DNA of 64,000 nucleotides, taken from contig NZ_SNWX01000010.1 in NCBI RefSeq assembly GCF_004362045.1, positions 1-64,000 of the forward strand, written 5' to 3'. The notes under the pieces are model-generated. The model was not told where the DNA came from. It made no database searches and saw only the letters and a list, made by a program, of their open reading frames with translations. The stretch comes from Halanaerobium saccharolyticum. Lineage in GTDB: Bacteria; Bacillota; Halanaerobiia; Halanaerobiales; Halanaerobiaceae. This document shows positions 1 through 9,388 of this stretch, in pieces. Every line of letters starts with the position of its first letter. Position 1 is the first letter of the stretch. Both the position numbers and the translations under genes were made by a program.

Positions 1-74
1 CACATAGAAAGCAGACAACTTCATATGAAGGCTGCTCTCAGGAGAGAAGGCTGGAAGCTGGAAGTAATGAGAGA

Positions 75-1397
75 GTGCAGAGTGTTTCTGCGGCGTTGCC
101 GAATGTAAGAAACGGTGAAAATGCAGACTCCAGTAATCTGATGGAGAAAATTCTAGCGGCTCCTAACCTGAATAGGGCATATAAAAGAGTCGTTAAGAAC
201 AAAGGCAGTCATGGAATTGATGGGATGAGTGTGGATGAACTTCTGCCTCACCTTGAAAGAAATGGCAGTCAGCTCCTGAAAGATGTACTGGAAGGTAACT
301 ACAAACCACAGGCAGTAAGAAGAGTAGAAATACCTAAACCTGGTGGTGGAGTAAGACTACTTGGTATCCCAACAGTAACAGATAGAATGATACAGCAGGC
401 AATAACACAACAGCTGACACCAATATTTGACCCAGGATTTTCAGAATACAGTTATGGATTCAGACCTGGAAGGAATGCACACCAGGCAGTAAATAAAGCT
501 AGAGAATATATTAATGATGGTTATACATGGGTGGTCGATATTGACCTTGAAAAGTATTTTGATACTGTCCAGCATGATAAACTGATGTCTTTAGTAGCCA
601 GAAAAGTGCAGGATAAAAGGGTGCTGAAATTAATAAGAGCTTATCTTAACTCAGGAGTAATGATTGACGGTTTAATCAGTAAAGATGATAAGGGCTGTCC
701 TCAGGGCGGCCCACTAAGTCCATTGCTTAGTAACATTATGCTGGATGAACTGGACAAAGAACTGAAAAAACGCAATCACAAATTCTGTCGCTATGCTGAC
801 GACAATCAGATCTATGTAAAAAGCAGGAAAGCGGCTGAAAGAGTTATGGAAAGTGTAACTGTATTTATTGAAAAGAAACTTAAACTGAAAGTTAATGCAA
901 GGAAAAGTGCAGTTGACAGACCCTGGAGAAGAAAGTTTCTAGGGTTTTCATTTTATCGAATTAAAGGTGAAGTAAGGATTAGAGTCCACCCGAAATCAAT
1001 TAAGAAAATCAAAGCAAAGATTAAAGCAATCACATCAAGAAGTAAAGCCTGGACAATGAAATATCGTTTTAAGAAAATAAAACAGACAATCACAGGCTGG
1101 GTTAGCTATTATAAGATAGCTGATATGAAAAGCAAGATGAGGGAGCTTGATCAGTGGACAAGACGAAGAATAAGGATGTGCTACTGGAAGCGGTGGAAGA
1201 AAGTTAGAACCCGCTTTAGGATGCTCAGGAAACTGGGCATTAAAGAATCTAAAGCGTGGGAATATGCTAATACAAGAAAAGGCTACTGGAGAATATCCAA
1301 TAGCCCAATACTTGCAAGAACCTTTACCAACCAGTTATTAAAGAAACTGGGATACTTTAGTTTTACGGAAAGATATGCACAAGTAATTAATTCTTAA
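75..1397 (+). CDS. ltrA: Group II intron reverse transcriptase/maturase (class C)
   Basis: Intron-encoded protein needed for intron RNA splicing and retrohoming. The RT domain spans about residues 25-300, with the IPKPGGG block, the GFRPGRNAH block, the QGGPLSPLL block and the catalytic YADD box at residues 240-243. The maturase/X domain follows (about 310-420), ending with the ANTRKGYWR motif. No HNH endonuclease domain follows, as expected for class C. The 440-residue length is normal and the frame is open, so the protein looks intact. GTG at 75 is used because the N-terminal extension resembles those of other IIC maturases as I recall them; ATG at 141 is the alternative. It sits inside intron domain IV. 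Confidence 0.92.
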   Translation: MQSVSAALPNVRNGENADSSNLMEKILAAPNLNRAYKRVVKNKGSHGIDGMSVDELLPHLERNGSQLLKDVLEGNYKPQAVRRVEIPKPGGGVRLLGIPTVTDRMIQQAITQQLTPIFDPGFSEYSYGFRPGRNAHQAVNKAREYINDGYTWVVDIDLEKYFDTVQHDKLMSLVARKVQDKRVLKLIRAYLNSGVMIDGLISKDDKGCPQGGPLSPLLSNIMLDELDKELKKRNHKFCRYADDNQIYVKSRKAAERVMESVTVFIEKKLKLKVNARKSAVDRPWRRKFLGFSFYRIKGEVRIRVHPKSIKKIKAKIKAITSRSKAWTMKYRFKKIKQTITGWVSYYKIADMKSKMRELDQWTRRRIRMCYWKRWKKVRTRFRMLRKLGIKESKAWEYANTRKGYWRISNSPILARTFTNQLLKKLGYFSFTERYAQVINS

Positions 1398-1398
1398 T

Positions 1399-1478
1399 GA
1401 ACCGCCCAGTACCGAACGGTACGCTGTGGTGGTGTGAGAGGACGGGGAATAAACTAATTATTTCCCTCCTACTCGATT
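1399..1478 (+). ncRNA. Group II intron domains V and VI
   Basis: The 80 bases after the maturase stop form two successive hairpins: domain V (arms ACCGCC and GGTGGT around a GAAC-type tip) and domain VI (G-rich and C-rich arms, with an unpaired A expected in the CTACTC segment as branch point). Boundaries are set by eye and could be off by a few bases. Confidence 0.8.
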
Positions 1479-1560
1479 AGATGGGAAAGCAGGATAAGAA
1501 TTAAAAAACTGCTGGTGATTTTTGGAAATTATTCAATCAAAAAATAGGAGGAGTTTTATA

Positions 1561-2991
1561 ATGAAAAAGATTTTTTCGAACTTACAGAAAATAGGTAAAT
1601 CGTTGATGCTGCCCATAGCAGTTTTACCTGCTGCAGCACTGCTGCTTAGACTTGGTGCCGCTGATGTTTTTGATATTCCGTTTGTAATGGCTGCCGGTTC
1701 TGCAATCTTTGATAATCTGGCTTTATTATTTGGGATTGGGGTTGCAGTTGGGATTGCCCATGATAGTTCTGGAGCAGCCGGACTTGCAGGAGCAGTCAGT
1801 TATTTTGTGATTACAAATGCAACTAAGTCTATTAACTCTGAGATTAATATGGGAGTTTTAGCCGGTATTATTGGTGGTTTACTTGCAGGTTATTTGTATA
1901 ACCGCTATCATGATATTGAGCTGCCTGACTTTTTAGGTTTTTTTGGTGGTAAGCGCTTTGTGCCAATTATTACTGGGGCGGCAAGTGTATTATTAGCTGG
2001 TGTTTTCGGTTATATCTGGCCTCCAATCCAGAATGTTATTCAAATGACAGGCGAGTGGATTATTAATGCCGGACCAATTGGTGTTTTTGTCTATGGATTT
2101 TTAAATAGACTGCTGATTCCGGTTGGTTTGCATCATGTCTTAAATAGTTTTATCTGGTTTGTTTTTGGTGAATTTACAACTGCAGCCGGAGAAGTTGTGA
2201 CAGGTGATCTTTCCCGTTTCTTTGCCGGTGATCCATCTGCAGGATTTTTTATGTCAGGGTTTTTCCCGATGATGATGTTTGGTCTGGCGGCTGCAGCTTT
2301 AGCAATGTACCATTCCGCTAAACCAGAAAACAAAAAAGCAGTCAGCGGTATCTTTTTAAGTGTTGGTTTAACTGCATTTTTGACAGGAATTACAGAACCA
2401 ATTGAATTTTCATTTATGTTCCTGGCGCCGGTATTATATCTTATCCATGCTGGTTTAACTGGTTTATCGATGGTTGTAACTTATGTTTTAGGGATTCAGC
2501 ACGGTTTTGGTTTTTCAGCTGGTGCAATTGATTATTTTTTAAATTATGGACTGGCAACCAGGCCGCTCTGGATTATTCCAATTGGAATAGTATTTTTTAT
2601 AGTTTATTATTTATTATTCCGTTTTGCAATTGAAAAGTTTGATATTCCCACACCTGGTAGAGCTGAAGCTGAAACCAGTACAAATAGTGTAAGTGTAATG
2701 CCAGAATCACAGCAGAAATCAGATAACAATTCTGAAACTACTCAGACAGGGAATACAAAAGCCAGTCAGTATATTGATGCTTTAGGTGGAGCTGAAAATA
2801 TTAATAGTATTGATGCCTGTATTACAAGACTAAGGCTGGAAGTTAAGGATTCTTCTCAGTTGGATGAAAACAAATTAAAACAGCTGGGAGCCTCTGGTAT
2901 TTTAAAAGCTAATAAGAATAATGCTCAGGTGGTTGTAGGAACAAAGGCAGAACTGATCGCAGAAAGAATCAAGAAAGAATTAAAACAATAA
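1561..2991 (+). CDS. nagE: PTS transporter, glucose/N-acetylglucosamine family, IICB subunits
   Basis: Membrane permease that phosphorylates a sugar (GlcNAc or glucose type) as it imports it. Residues 1 to about 370 form the IIC membrane domain, with the signature ITEPIEFSFMFLAP and the LHHVLNSF block. A Ser/Gln/Asn-rich linker leads to a IIB domain (about 398-476) with phospho-accepting Cys420 in DACITRLRL. No IIA domain is present. I start at ATG 1561, preceded by AGGAGG; an upstream in-frame TTG (1522) would add 13 residues but has no good ribosome site. HPr follows 43 bp downstream, suggesting one operon. N-acetylglucosamine specificity is inferred from overall NagE likeness; glucose is possible. 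Confidence 0.85.
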   Translation: MKKIFSNLQKIGKSLMLPIAVLPAAALLLRLGAADVFDIPFVMAAGSAIFDNLALLFGIGVAVGIAHDSSGAAGLAGAVSYFVITNATKSINSEINMGVLAGIIGGLLAGYLYNRYHDIELPDFLGFFGGKRFVPIITGAASVLLAGVFGYIWPPIQNVIQMTGEWIINAGPIGVFVYGFLNRLLIPVGLHHVLNSFIWFVFGEFTTAAGEVVTGDLSRFFAGDPSAGFFMSGFFPMMMFGLAAAALAMYHSAKPENKKAVSGIFLSVGLTAFLTGITEPIEFSFMFLAPVLYLIHAGLTGLSMVVTYVLGIQHGFGFSAGAIDYFLNYGLATRPLWIIPIGIVFFIVYYLLFRFAIEKFDIPTPGRAEAETSTNSVSVMPESQQKSDNNSETTQTGNTKASQYIDALGGAENINSIDACITRLRLEVKDSSQLDENKLKQLGASGILKANKNNAQVVVGTKAELIAERIKKELKQ

Positions 2992-3034
2992 ACTTTTAAA
3001 TAATTAAGATAGGGATCTAAGGAGAGGTTTTAAA

Positions 3035-3304
3035 ATGACAGCAGAGCAAAAAGTTAAAATTAATAATGAGACGGGTTTACATGCAAGGCCGGCTTCTCAG
3101 CTTGTAAATAAAGCCGGCAAGTTCGTCTCAAAGATTGAGATTATGACAGAGGATAAAGAAGTAAATGCGAAAAGTATTATGGGAATAATGAGTTTAGGTC
3201 TCGGTAAAGGTGATGAGATTATCTTAAGAGCTGAGGGTGATGACGCTGAAGCAGCAGTAGAAAGTTTAGTAGAATTCATTGAGGTTGAATTATTAAAACA
3301 TTAG
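3035..3304 (+). CDS. ptsH: Phosphocarrier protein HPr (first copy)
   Basis: Cytoplasmic phosphocarrier that passes phosphate from enzyme I to sugar-specific EIIA. At 89 residues it has normal HPr length. The active-site histidine is His16 in TGLHARPAS, and the regulatory serine phosphorylated by HPr kinase is Ser47 in KSIMGIMSLG, so both functions look intact. It has an AAGGAGAGG ribosome site and lies directly after the PTS permease, with a terminator 10 bp downstream. A second HPr gene with both sites lies at 31258-31524; which of the two is the general HPr cannot be told from sequence. Confidence 0.95.
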   Translation: MTAEQKVKINNETGLHARPASQLVNKAGKFVSKIEIMTEDKEVNAKSIMGIMSLGLGKGDEIILRAEGDDAEAAVESLVEFIEVELLKH

Positions 3305-3314
3305 AAAACAGATA

Positions 3315-3340
3315 AGCCGCCTCTAATTAGAGGCGGCTTT
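3315..3340 (+). terminator. Rho-independent terminator after ptsH
   Basis: A perfect stem (GCCGCCTCT with AGAGGCGGC around a short AATT loop) is followed by TTT. It closes the PTS IICB-HPr operon and separates it from the convergent DeoR gene. Confidence 0.9.
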
Positions 3341-3375
3341 CTAGATGTGTATTTGTTTAAACAATTTTTAAAAAA

Positions 3376-4125
3376 TTAATATAACTTACCCAGTTCTTTT
3401 AATGATGCAACCAGATCTTCAGGAATATCATCAGTGGTTATAACTTTATTTATTTCTTCGATCGCTGCAAACTGCGAAAGCCCAACTTCATTTATCGCTG
3501 TGACCTTACCGAGGATATATATTTCTTCGGATTTTTTTACCATGTTTTGTTTAGTTTCACTTTCCAGTTCATTTACTTCGGTAGCTCCATGTTTAACCGA
3601 AACTCCTTTACAGGACAAAAATGCTTTATTAGCATTATAGTTTCTAATATTTGTGTTAGTTAAAGGACCAACAAAAGAAAGAGAATTTCTGCGTAACATA
3701 CCCCCGGTTGAAATTACAGTAATATCTTCATTTTTAGAAAGCTCGGTTACTATTGTATTAGAATTAGTAATCACAGTGACATTCTGCAGCTCAAGTATTT
3801 CCTCTGCCAGATAAAAAGCACTCGTACTTGCATCAAGGAAAACAGTATCTCCATCTTTAATTAAAGAAGCAGCTTTTTTCGCTATTTCTTTTTTTTCTTT
3901 TTTATTTTTATCTTTTCGAATATTAAAAGATAACTCCTGATGATTATCTACTGCTACAGCTCCTCCATGAGTTCTCTTTAAGACTCCCTGCTGCTCAAGC
4001 TTATCTAAATCAGATCTAATTGTTTCCGTTGTTACCTCAAGTGTTTCGCTCAATTCATTTACCTTGACTATATTATCCTGATTTATTAATTCTACAATTT
4101 TTTGTCTTCTTTCTTCGGCTAGCAT
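3376..4125 (-). CDS. DeoR-family transcriptional regulator, probable rhamnose repressor
   Basis: Cytoplasmic DNA-binding regulator of 249 residues. The N-terminal DeoR helix-turn-helix (about residues 1-57) contains the family pattern VTTETIRSDLDKLEQQG and KRTHGGAV. The C-terminal DeoRC sugar-phosphate sensor domain (about 75-235) has the expected VFLDASTSAFYLAE and VITNS strands. The gene is divergent from rhaB with 181 bp between them, so it probably controls the rhamnose genes and responds to a phosphorylated intermediate such as rhamnulose-1-phosphate; that ligand is inference. The AAGGGG ribosome site before ATG supports the start. Confidence 0.88.
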   Translation of the reverse strand: MLAEERRQKIVELINQDNIVKVNELSETLEVTTETIRSDLDKLEQQGVLKRTHGGAVAVDNHQELSFNIRKDKNKKEKKEIAKKAASLIKDGDTVFLDASTSAFYLAEEILELQNVTVITNSNTIVTELSKNEDITVISTGGMLRRNSLSFVGPLTNTNIRNYNANKAFLSCKGVSVKHGATEVNELESETKQNMVKKSEEIYILGKVTAINEVGLSQFAAIEEINKVITTDDIPEDLVASLKELGKLY

Positions 4126-4231
4126 ATTAATAACCCCTTTATTTACTTTTTTTAATTATAACATAAAAACAAAAAAAATAAAATAATTATGATTCAGTTT
4201 GAAGATAATTAGGCAATATTTTGAGAAAAGA

Positions 4232-4260
4232 TTGACATATTTCTGCTTTTATAATAAAAT
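4232..4260 (+). promoter_or_regulatory. Sigma-A promoter of the rhamnose catabolic operon
   Basis: TTGACA at 4232-4237 and TAAAAT at 4255-4260, spaced by 17 bases, about 45 bases before the rhaB start. The region lies between the divergent DeoR gene and rhaB, so the repressor operator is expected here, although I cannot assign its exact site. Confidence 0.75.
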
Positions 4261-4306
4261 AAAAATATAACAAAGTAAAAACAGATAAACCAAAGGGGTG
4301 AGTTAT

Positions 4307-5800
4307 TTGGAAAGATCTGCTTTAGCTGTCGATATAGGTGCTTCAAGCGGCAGAGTTTTACTGGGTGAACTTAAAAACAAAAAAATAGAGCTCAAAGAAA
4401 TTCATCGATTTGAAAATAAGATAATTAAGAAAGAAAATTCTAAAAATCAGCAGGAAGACTGCTGGGATCTTGAACATTTATTTAATCAGATTATTAAAGG
4501 TTTAAAAAAAGCTGCAGCAGAAAATATAGAGGCAGCCAGTATCGGGATTGACACCTGGGCAGTAGATTTTGTACTTTTAGATAAGGAAGAAAAGCGGCTG
4601 GGAAATGCTGTTTCCTATCGTTCTCACCGGACTGATGGATTAATGGATCAGGTATTTGCAGAGGTCACAAAAGAAGAAATCTATCAGCGGACAGGAATTC
4701 AATTTTTGCAGTTTAATACTATTTATCAGTTATATTATTTAGTTCAAAACGAAAAAGAACTGCTTGAGCAGGCAGAATATTTTTTGATGATTCCGGATTA
4801 TCTAAATTTTCTTTTAAGTGGGATCAAGGCAAATGAATATACTAATGCTACCAGTACTCAGCTCTTTAATATTGAGAATAAGGACTGGGATTATAAACTG
4901 CTGGAAAAGTTAAAAATACCGAAAAATATTTTTCATAAAACTGTAAAACCAGGAACTAAACTTGGGAAATTGAAAGATTCACTGGCTAAAAAAACTTCTT
5001 TTAGTGATTTAGAAGTGATTGTGCCTGCTGCTCATGATACCGCATCTGCTGTGGCAGCAGTTCCGGCAGTTGATGATAATTTTGCCTATCTAAGTTCCGG
5101 TACCTGGTCTTTGATGGGGATTGAGTCAGATCAGGCTATAGTAAATAAAAAAGCTTTAGCCTATAATTTCACTAATGAAGGTGGAGTTAATAATACCTTT
5201 AGATTTCTAAAAAATATTATGGGATTATGGTTGATTCAGGAGGTTAAACGAGAGCTTGATGACAAATACAGTCACAGTGAGTTAGTTGAGCTGGCTAAAG
5301 AAGCTGAAGTTTTTAAATTTTTAATTGATCCCAATGATAATCGATTTTTAAATCCTGAGAGTATGGTAGAAGAGATTAAGTCATTCTGTCAGGAGACAGG
5401 CCAGAACAGACCGGAGACCGTTGGGGAAATAGCCCGGACGATTTTTGAGAGCCTGGCCTTTGAATACAAGCTGGTAATTGAACAGTTAAAAGAAGTATCG
5501 GAAAAAGAAATCAATAAACTACATATTATTGGTGGTGGGGTACAGAATGAATTTTTAAATCAGATGATTGCTGATCTAACAGGCCTCGAAGTTTATGCTG
5601 GCCCGGTAGAAGCAACTGCAATTGGTAATCTGTTAATGCAGTTTAAGGCTAATAACTGGATTTCTGATCTGCAGGCAGGCAGGAAAATTGTTAAAGATTC
5701 ATTTGAAATAAAAAAATATAGGGCTCAAGATCAGGCTGTTGAAGACAATCTGGCCTGGGATAGGTTTAAAAAACTTAAAAGTAAAAATGGAGGTAATTAA
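4307..5800 (+). CDS. rhaB: Rhamnulokinase
   Basis: Phosphorylates L-rhamnulose at C1 with ATP, the second step of rhamnose breakdown. It is an FGGY-family sugar kinase: the N-terminal phosphate-binding turn ([10 protein letters not shown]) opens the protein, GIDTWAVDF carries the typical catalytic-region aspartates, and the C-terminal half has the [11 protein letters not shown] and [14 protein letters not shown]-binding blocks. Length is about 497 residues, normal for RhaB. The start is uncertain: an AAAGGGGTGA ribosome site at 4292-4301 fits TTG at 4307, while GTG at 4298 lies inside that site. It is the first gene of rhaB-rhaA-rhaD, with rhaA starting 2 bp after its stop. Confidence 0.93.
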   Translation: MERSALAVDIGASSGRVLLGELKNKKIELKEIHRFENKIIKKENSKNQQEDCWDLEHLFNQIIKGLKKAAAENIEAASIGIDTWAVDFVLLDKEEKRLGNAVSYRSHRTDGLMDQVFAEVTKEEIYQRTGIQFLQFNTIYQLYYLVQNEKELLEQAEYFLMIPDYLNFLLSGIKANEYTNATSTQLFNIENKDWDYKLLEKLKIPKNIFHKTVKPGTKLGKLKDSLAKKTSFSDLEVIVPAAHDTASAVAAVPAVDDNFAYLSSGTWSLMGIESDQAIVNKKALAYNFTNEGGVNNTFRFLKNIMGLWLIQEVKRELDDKYSHSELVELAKEAEVFKFLIDPNDNRFLNPESMVEEIKSFCQETGQNRPETVGEIARTIFESLAFEYKLVIEQLKEVSEKEINKLHIIGGGVQNEFLNQMIADLTGLEVYAGPVEATAIGNLLMQFKANNWISDLQAGRKIVKDSFEIKKYRAQDQAVEDNLAWDRFKKLKSKNGGN

Positions 5801-5802
5801 TT

Positions 5803-7068
5803 ATGGTTAAAAAAAGTTCAGTCGAAAAGGCATATCAGCTTGCAAAGGAGCGGTATGCAGAACTGGGTGTTGACACAGATCAAATTATTGAAAAAATGGA
5901 CAATCTGGCAATTTCTATGCCCTGCTGGCAGGGTGATGATATTAGCGGTTTTGAAAAAAGTGAGCATGCACTCTCAGGAGGGATTGATGTAACTGGTAAT
6001 TATCCCGGTAAAGCCAGAAATATTTTGGAATTAAGAAATGATATGGAAGAGGCTTTATCACTAATCCCGGGCCAGCATAGAGTTAATCTGCATGCAATTT
6101 ATTTAGACACCGATCAGGCTGTAGATAGAGATGAGATCAAGCCTGAACATTTTGCCGGCTGGGTTGATTGGGCTAAAGAAAATGGACTGGGGCTGGATTT
6201 TAACCCAACCTGTTTTTCCCATCCGAAAAGTGATGATGGCTTTACTTTAAGTCATCCTGATCAGGAAATTAGAGATTTCTGGATTGAACACTGTCAGGCT
6301 TCCCGCAAAATTGGAGAATATTTTGGGAAAGAACTTGGTGACACAGCTGTGACAAACATCTGGATTCCTGATGGTTACAAAGATATGCCGGTTGATAGAC
6401 TAGCACCACGTCAGCGTTTAAAAGATTCACTGGATAAAATTTTCACTCAGCAGATTGACAGCAAATATAACCTTGATGCAGTCGAAAGTAAGCTTTTTGG
6501 AATTGGTTCAGAGTCTTATGTTACAGGCTCCTATGATTTTTATTTAAGTTATGCCCTGCAGAATGAAAAATTACTCTGCCTGGATACAGGTCATTTCCAC
6601 CCAACAGAGGATGTTTACGATAAGATTTCTACTTCCCTATTATATCTGGATGAGATTTTGCTGCACATAACCAGATCAGTAAGATGGGATAGTGATCATG
6701 TTGTTGCTTTTGATGATAAGTTAAATAAAGTGGTAGAAGAAATTATCCGCAGTGACTTTTTAGATAGAGTTCATGTTGGACTTGATTTCTTTGATGCCAG
6801 CATTAATAGAACTGCAGCCTGGGTAATTGGAATGCGCAATACACAGAAGGCATTTTTAAAAGCAATGCTGGAACCAGTAGCACAACTAAAAGAATTTGAA
6901 AGCAGAGGTGATTTCACTTCGCGGCTGGCTTTAATGGAAGAATATAAGACTTATCCCTTTAATGCAGTCTGGGATTATTATTGTCTTAAAAATGAGACAC
7001 CTGTTGGTAGTGACTGGCTGGCTGAAATTAAAGAATATGAGAAAAATGTACTGTTAAAAAGAGACTAA
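5803..7068 (+). CDS. rhaA: L-rhamnose isomerase
   Basis: Interconverts L-rhamnose and L-rhamnulose using a divalent metal (Mn2+). At 421 residues it matches the family length. Recognisable blocks are the N-terminal MPCWQGDD segment, the NLHAIYLDT strand, the [13 protein letters not shown] region with metal-ligand-type residues, the [11 protein letters not shown] block and [14 protein letters not shown] near the C terminus, all characteristic of the RhaA TIM-barrel. It lies between rhaB (2 bp gap) and rhaD (28 bp gap), so the three are co-transcribed. No damage is visible. Confidence 0.97.
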   Translation: MVKKSSVEKAYQLAKERYAELGVDTDQIIEKMDNLAISMPCWQGDDISGFEKSEHALSGGIDVTGNYPGKARNILELRNDMEEALSLIPGQHRVNLHAIYLDTDQAVDRDEIKPEHFAGWVDWAKENGLGLDFNPTCFSHPKSDDGFTLSHPDQEIRDFWIEHCQASRKIGEYFGKELGDTAVTNIWIPDGYKDMPVDRLAPRQRLKDSLDKIFTQQIDSKYNLDAVESKLFGIGSESYVTGSYDFYLSYALQNEKLLCLDTGHFHPTEDVYDKISTSLLYLDEILLHITRSVRWDSDHVVAFDDKLNKVVEEIIRSDFLDRVHVGLDFFDASINRTAAWVIGMRNTQKAFLKAMLEPVAQLKEFESRGDFTSRLALMEEYKTYPFNAVWDYYCLKNETPVGSDWLAEIKEYEKNVLLKRD

Positions 7069-7096
7069 ATCAAATAATTTAGAAATAGGTGATTAA

Positions 7097-7918
7097 ATGT
7101 CAAAGGATATTTTGCAGGCGGATTTTTTGAATAAAATGCGCGAAATTGTCAATTATATGTGGGAAAAAGGCTGGGATGAACGTAATGGTGGTAATGTAAG
7201 TTACAGATTAACCGAAAAAGAAGTAGAGGAATATGTAGATACTGAAAACATTAAATCAAAATTTGAACTGGAAGAAGCGATACCTGAGCTGGCCGGAGAA
7301 TTTTTTCTGGTTACAGGTTCCGGCAAATATTTTATGAATGTAAGTAAAGAGCCCGGAAATAACCTGGGGATAATTCAGATTGATCAGGATGGGAGTGGCT
7401 ATTCCCTGCACTGGGGTTATGAAAATGGAGGTCATCCAACCAGTGAATTAGCGGCTCATCTGTTATCACATCAGGCCAGAATGCAGGTTACTGATAATGA
7501 GAATCGGGTAGTTATGCATACTCATGCAACTAACTTAATTGCTCTAACATATGTTTTAGAACTTGATTCAAAAACCTTTACCCGCAAATTATGGGAAATG
7601 AGTACTGAATGTCTGGTAGTTTTTCCAGAAGGGGTTGGAATTCTTCCCTGGCTGGTACCTGGTACAGAAAAAATTGGCGAAAAAACAGCTGAGTTAATGA
7701 AAAAGCACCCAATTGTTATCTGGCCTTTCCACGGTGTTTTTGGTACAGGTAAAAGCCTGGATGAAGCTTTTGGTTTAATTGATACAGCAGAAAAAGCAGC
7801 TGATATTTTAGTTAAAGTCAATTCTATGGGAGGTCCTCAAAAAGGAATTACAGATCAGGAGTTTAAGGATCTGGCAGCAAGATTTGGTGTTGAACCAATG
7901 GCAGGAGTTTTAGAATAG
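7097..7918 (+). CDS. rhaD: Rhamnulose-1-phosphate aldolase
   Basis: Zn2+-dependent class II aldolase that splits L-rhamnulose-1-phosphate into dihydroxyacetone phosphate and L-lactaldehyde. It has the class II aldolase/adducin fold: ERNGGNVSYR near the N terminus (phosphate binding), FLVTGSGKYF, and the zinc-ligand block VMHTHATNLIAL followed by a later His in IVIWPFHGVFGTG. The 273-residue length is normal. It is the third catabolic gene after rhaA and is followed by a hairpin at 7924-7962, which may limit read-through to the reductase gene downstream. Confidence 0.95.
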   Translation: MSKDILQADFLNKMREIVNYMWEKGWDERNGGNVSYRLTEKEVEEYVDTENIKSKFELEEAIPELAGEFFLVTGSGKYFMNVSKEPGNNLGIIQIDQDGSGYSLHWGYENGGHPTSELAAHLLSHQARMQVTDNENRVVMHTHATNLIALTYVLELDSKTFTRKLWEMSTECLVVFPEGVGILPWLVPGTEKIGEKTAELMKKHPIVIWPFHGVFGTGKSLDEAFGLIDTAEKAADILVKVNSMGGPQKGITDQEFKDLAARFGVEPMAGVLE

Positions 7919-7923
7919 CAGAT

Positions 7924-7962
7924 AACTGGCCTGCAGATTAAATTATGTAGGCCAGTTTTTAA
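7924..7962 (+). terminator. Hairpin/terminator between rhaD and the lactaldehyde reductase gene
   Basis: AACTGGCCTGC and GTAGGCCAGTT pair around an AT-rich loop and are followed by TTTTT. It may act as a partial terminator or mRNA stabiliser, because the next gene belongs to the same pathway and I see no clear promoter after it. Confidence 0.7.
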
Positions 7963-8012
7963 ATAACTTAAAAAGTGAATTAATTAACTAATATTTTAAA
8001 GGAGGAATTTTA

Positions 8013-9167
8013 ATGTTAGAAAGCAGAACTTTGTATTGGCCGTCAACAACTTTTATTGGACCTGGTGCGATTAAGGATATGGGACAGGCGCTTCAGTCAC
8101 GAGATTTTAAGAAGGCTTTAATTGTAACTGATCAGGTATTAAACGAGATTGGGATAGTTGATAAAATAACAGCTGTTTTAGCTGAAAATTCAATTGACTA
8201 TGTTGTCTTTGATCAGGTGCAGCCAAATCCAACTACTAAGAATGTCAATGATGGTTTAGCGGTTTTAAAGGAAAATGATTGTGATTTTATTCTTTCCCTG
8301 GGTGGGGGATCACCACAGGATGCAGCTAAAGGAATTGGTATCTTGGCGACAAATGGTGGAGACATTAAAGATTATGAGGGAATAGATCAGTCAGATAATA
8401 AATCATTACCAATTGTAGCAGTCAATACAACTGCCGGAACAGCAAGTGAGGTAACAATTAATTATGTAATTACAAATGAAGACACTCACATCAAAATGGT
8501 GATGGTGGACAAAAACTCTCTGGCAGAAATTGCAGTCAGTGACCCAAAATTAATGACTGCCAAGCCAGCAGATTTAACTGCAGCAACCGGAATGGATGTT
8601 TTGACTCATGCTGTAGAAGCCTATGTATCAGAAGGAGCCTTCCGTTTAAGTGATAAATTGGCTTTAGAATCAATTGAACTGGTTGGTGAAGCCCTGAGAG
8701 ATGCGGTAGAAAACGGTGATGATTTAGAAGCAAGATCTAAAATGGCATATGCATCCTACATAGCTGGAATGTCATTTAATAATGCAGGTTTAGGTTATGT
8801 ACATTCTATGGCTCACCAGCTGGGAGGAATGTATGATTTGCCACATGGAGTTTGTAATGCAGTTTTACTGCCCCATGTAGAGGAATATAATTCTAAAAAT
8901 ACCGGTGATAAACTGAGAAATGTTGCTCAGGCACTGGGTAAAGATGTAGAAGGTCTTTCTACAGCAGAGGCAAATCAGGCGGCGGTTGAAGCAATTAAAG
9001 AATTGTCCAGTGAGATTGGGATTCCTGCCGGTCTAAAAGAACTGGGAGTTAAAGAAGAAGACTTAGCAGAAATGGCCAAAAATGCACTAAATGATGTCTG
9101 TAAGGGAACTAATCCTCGCGAAGTAGATCTGGAAGCAACAATCGAGATTTATAAGAAAGCCATGTAA
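8013..9167 (+). CDS. fucO: Lactaldehyde reductase (iron-containing alcohol dehydrogenase)
   Basis: NAD(H)-dependent group III alcohol dehydrogenase, expected to reduce L-lactaldehyde from RhaD to L-1,2-propanediol. The N-terminal Rossmann half has the dinucleotide-binding LSLGGGSPQDAAKGIG. The metal site is recognisable in the C-terminal half through MDVLTHAVEAYVS, the histidines of YVHSMAHQLGGMYDLPHG, and CNAVLLPHV. Length (384 residues) is typical. An AAAGGAGGA ribosome site precedes ATG. The lactaldehyde assignment rests on FucO likeness plus position after rhaBAD; other primary alcohol substrates cannot be excluded. Confidence 0.9.
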   Translation: MLESRTLYWPSTTFIGPGAIKDMGQALQSRDFKKALIVTDQVLNEIGIVDKITAVLAENSIDYVVFDQVQPNPTTKNVNDGLAVLKENDCDFILSLGGGSPQDAAKGIGILATNGGDIKDYEGIDQSDNKSLPIVAVNTTAGTASEVTINYVITNEDTHIKMVMVDKNSLAEIAVSDPKLMTAKPADLTAATGMDVLTHAVEAYVSEGAFRLSDKLALESIELVGEALRDAVENGDDLEARSKMAYASYIAGMSFNNAGLGYVHSMAHQLGGMYDLPHGVCNAVLLPHVEEYNSKNTGDKLRNVAQALGKDVEGLSTAEANQAAVEAIKELSSEIGIPAGLKELGVKEEDLAEMAKNALNDVCKGTNPREVDLEATIEIYKKAM

Positions 9168-9179
9168 ATTTAAATTGAT

Positions 9180-9214
9180 AACTGGCTCACAATTTTTACT
9201 TTAGTGAGCCAGTT
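9180..9214 (+). repeat. Stem-loop after the lactaldehyde reductase gene
   Basis: AACTGGCTCAC and GTGAGCCAGTT form an 11-bp perfect stem, but no U-tract follows on either strand. It closely resembles the hairpin after rhaD (same GATAACTGGC opening), so it may be an mRNA-stabilising or weak terminating element. Confidence 0.6.
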
Positions 9215-9247
9215 AAACAAGAAAAACAAAAATAAATAAAGAAAAGA

Positions 9248-9276
9248 TTGAATTTTAACAAAATATAAGTTATAAT
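9248..9276 (+). promoter_or_regulatory. Promoter of the rhaM-ABC transporter operon
   Basis: TTGAAT at 9248-9253 and TATAAT at 9271-9276 with 17-base spacing. It gives a leader of roughly 100 bases before rhaM. The leader contains AAAACAAAGCAAAGC-like direct repeats at about 9297-9310; their role is unknown. Confidence 0.7.
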
Positions 9277-9388
9277 AAATACAGATTAAATAAAATAAAA
9301 CAAAGCAAAGCAGGACTAAAAATTATGAAACTATGCATTTATGATCTTAATTTTTTGAAAAATATCAATTTTAAAATGGGGTGCTAAG

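Larger units (their letters stand above)
1..1478 (+). mobile_element. Group IIC intron, 3' part (5' end outside window)
   Basis: The element runs in from before the window and ends near 1478. It holds the maturase ORF (75-1397) and, just after its stop codon, the catalytic RNA end. Domain V is the hairpin at about 1399-1434, with arms ACCGCC and GGTGGT. Domain VI is at about 1435-1478, a G-rich arm (GAGAGGACGGGG) pairing with a C-rich arm (CCCTCCTACTC) and ending CGAT, typical of bacterial group II 3' splice sites. The RT is of the IIC type (GsI-IIC-like). Known IIC introns insert downstream of terminator hairpins; the target side here lies outside the window. The PTS operon begins only about 80 bp after the 3' end. 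Confidence 0.85.

Noticed and set aside
9325-9387. A 20-codon ORF immediately before rhaM, possibly a leader peptide
   Set aside because: No ribosome binding site precedes its ATG and the sequence has no regulatory codon run; it ends 1 bp before rhaM by chance.
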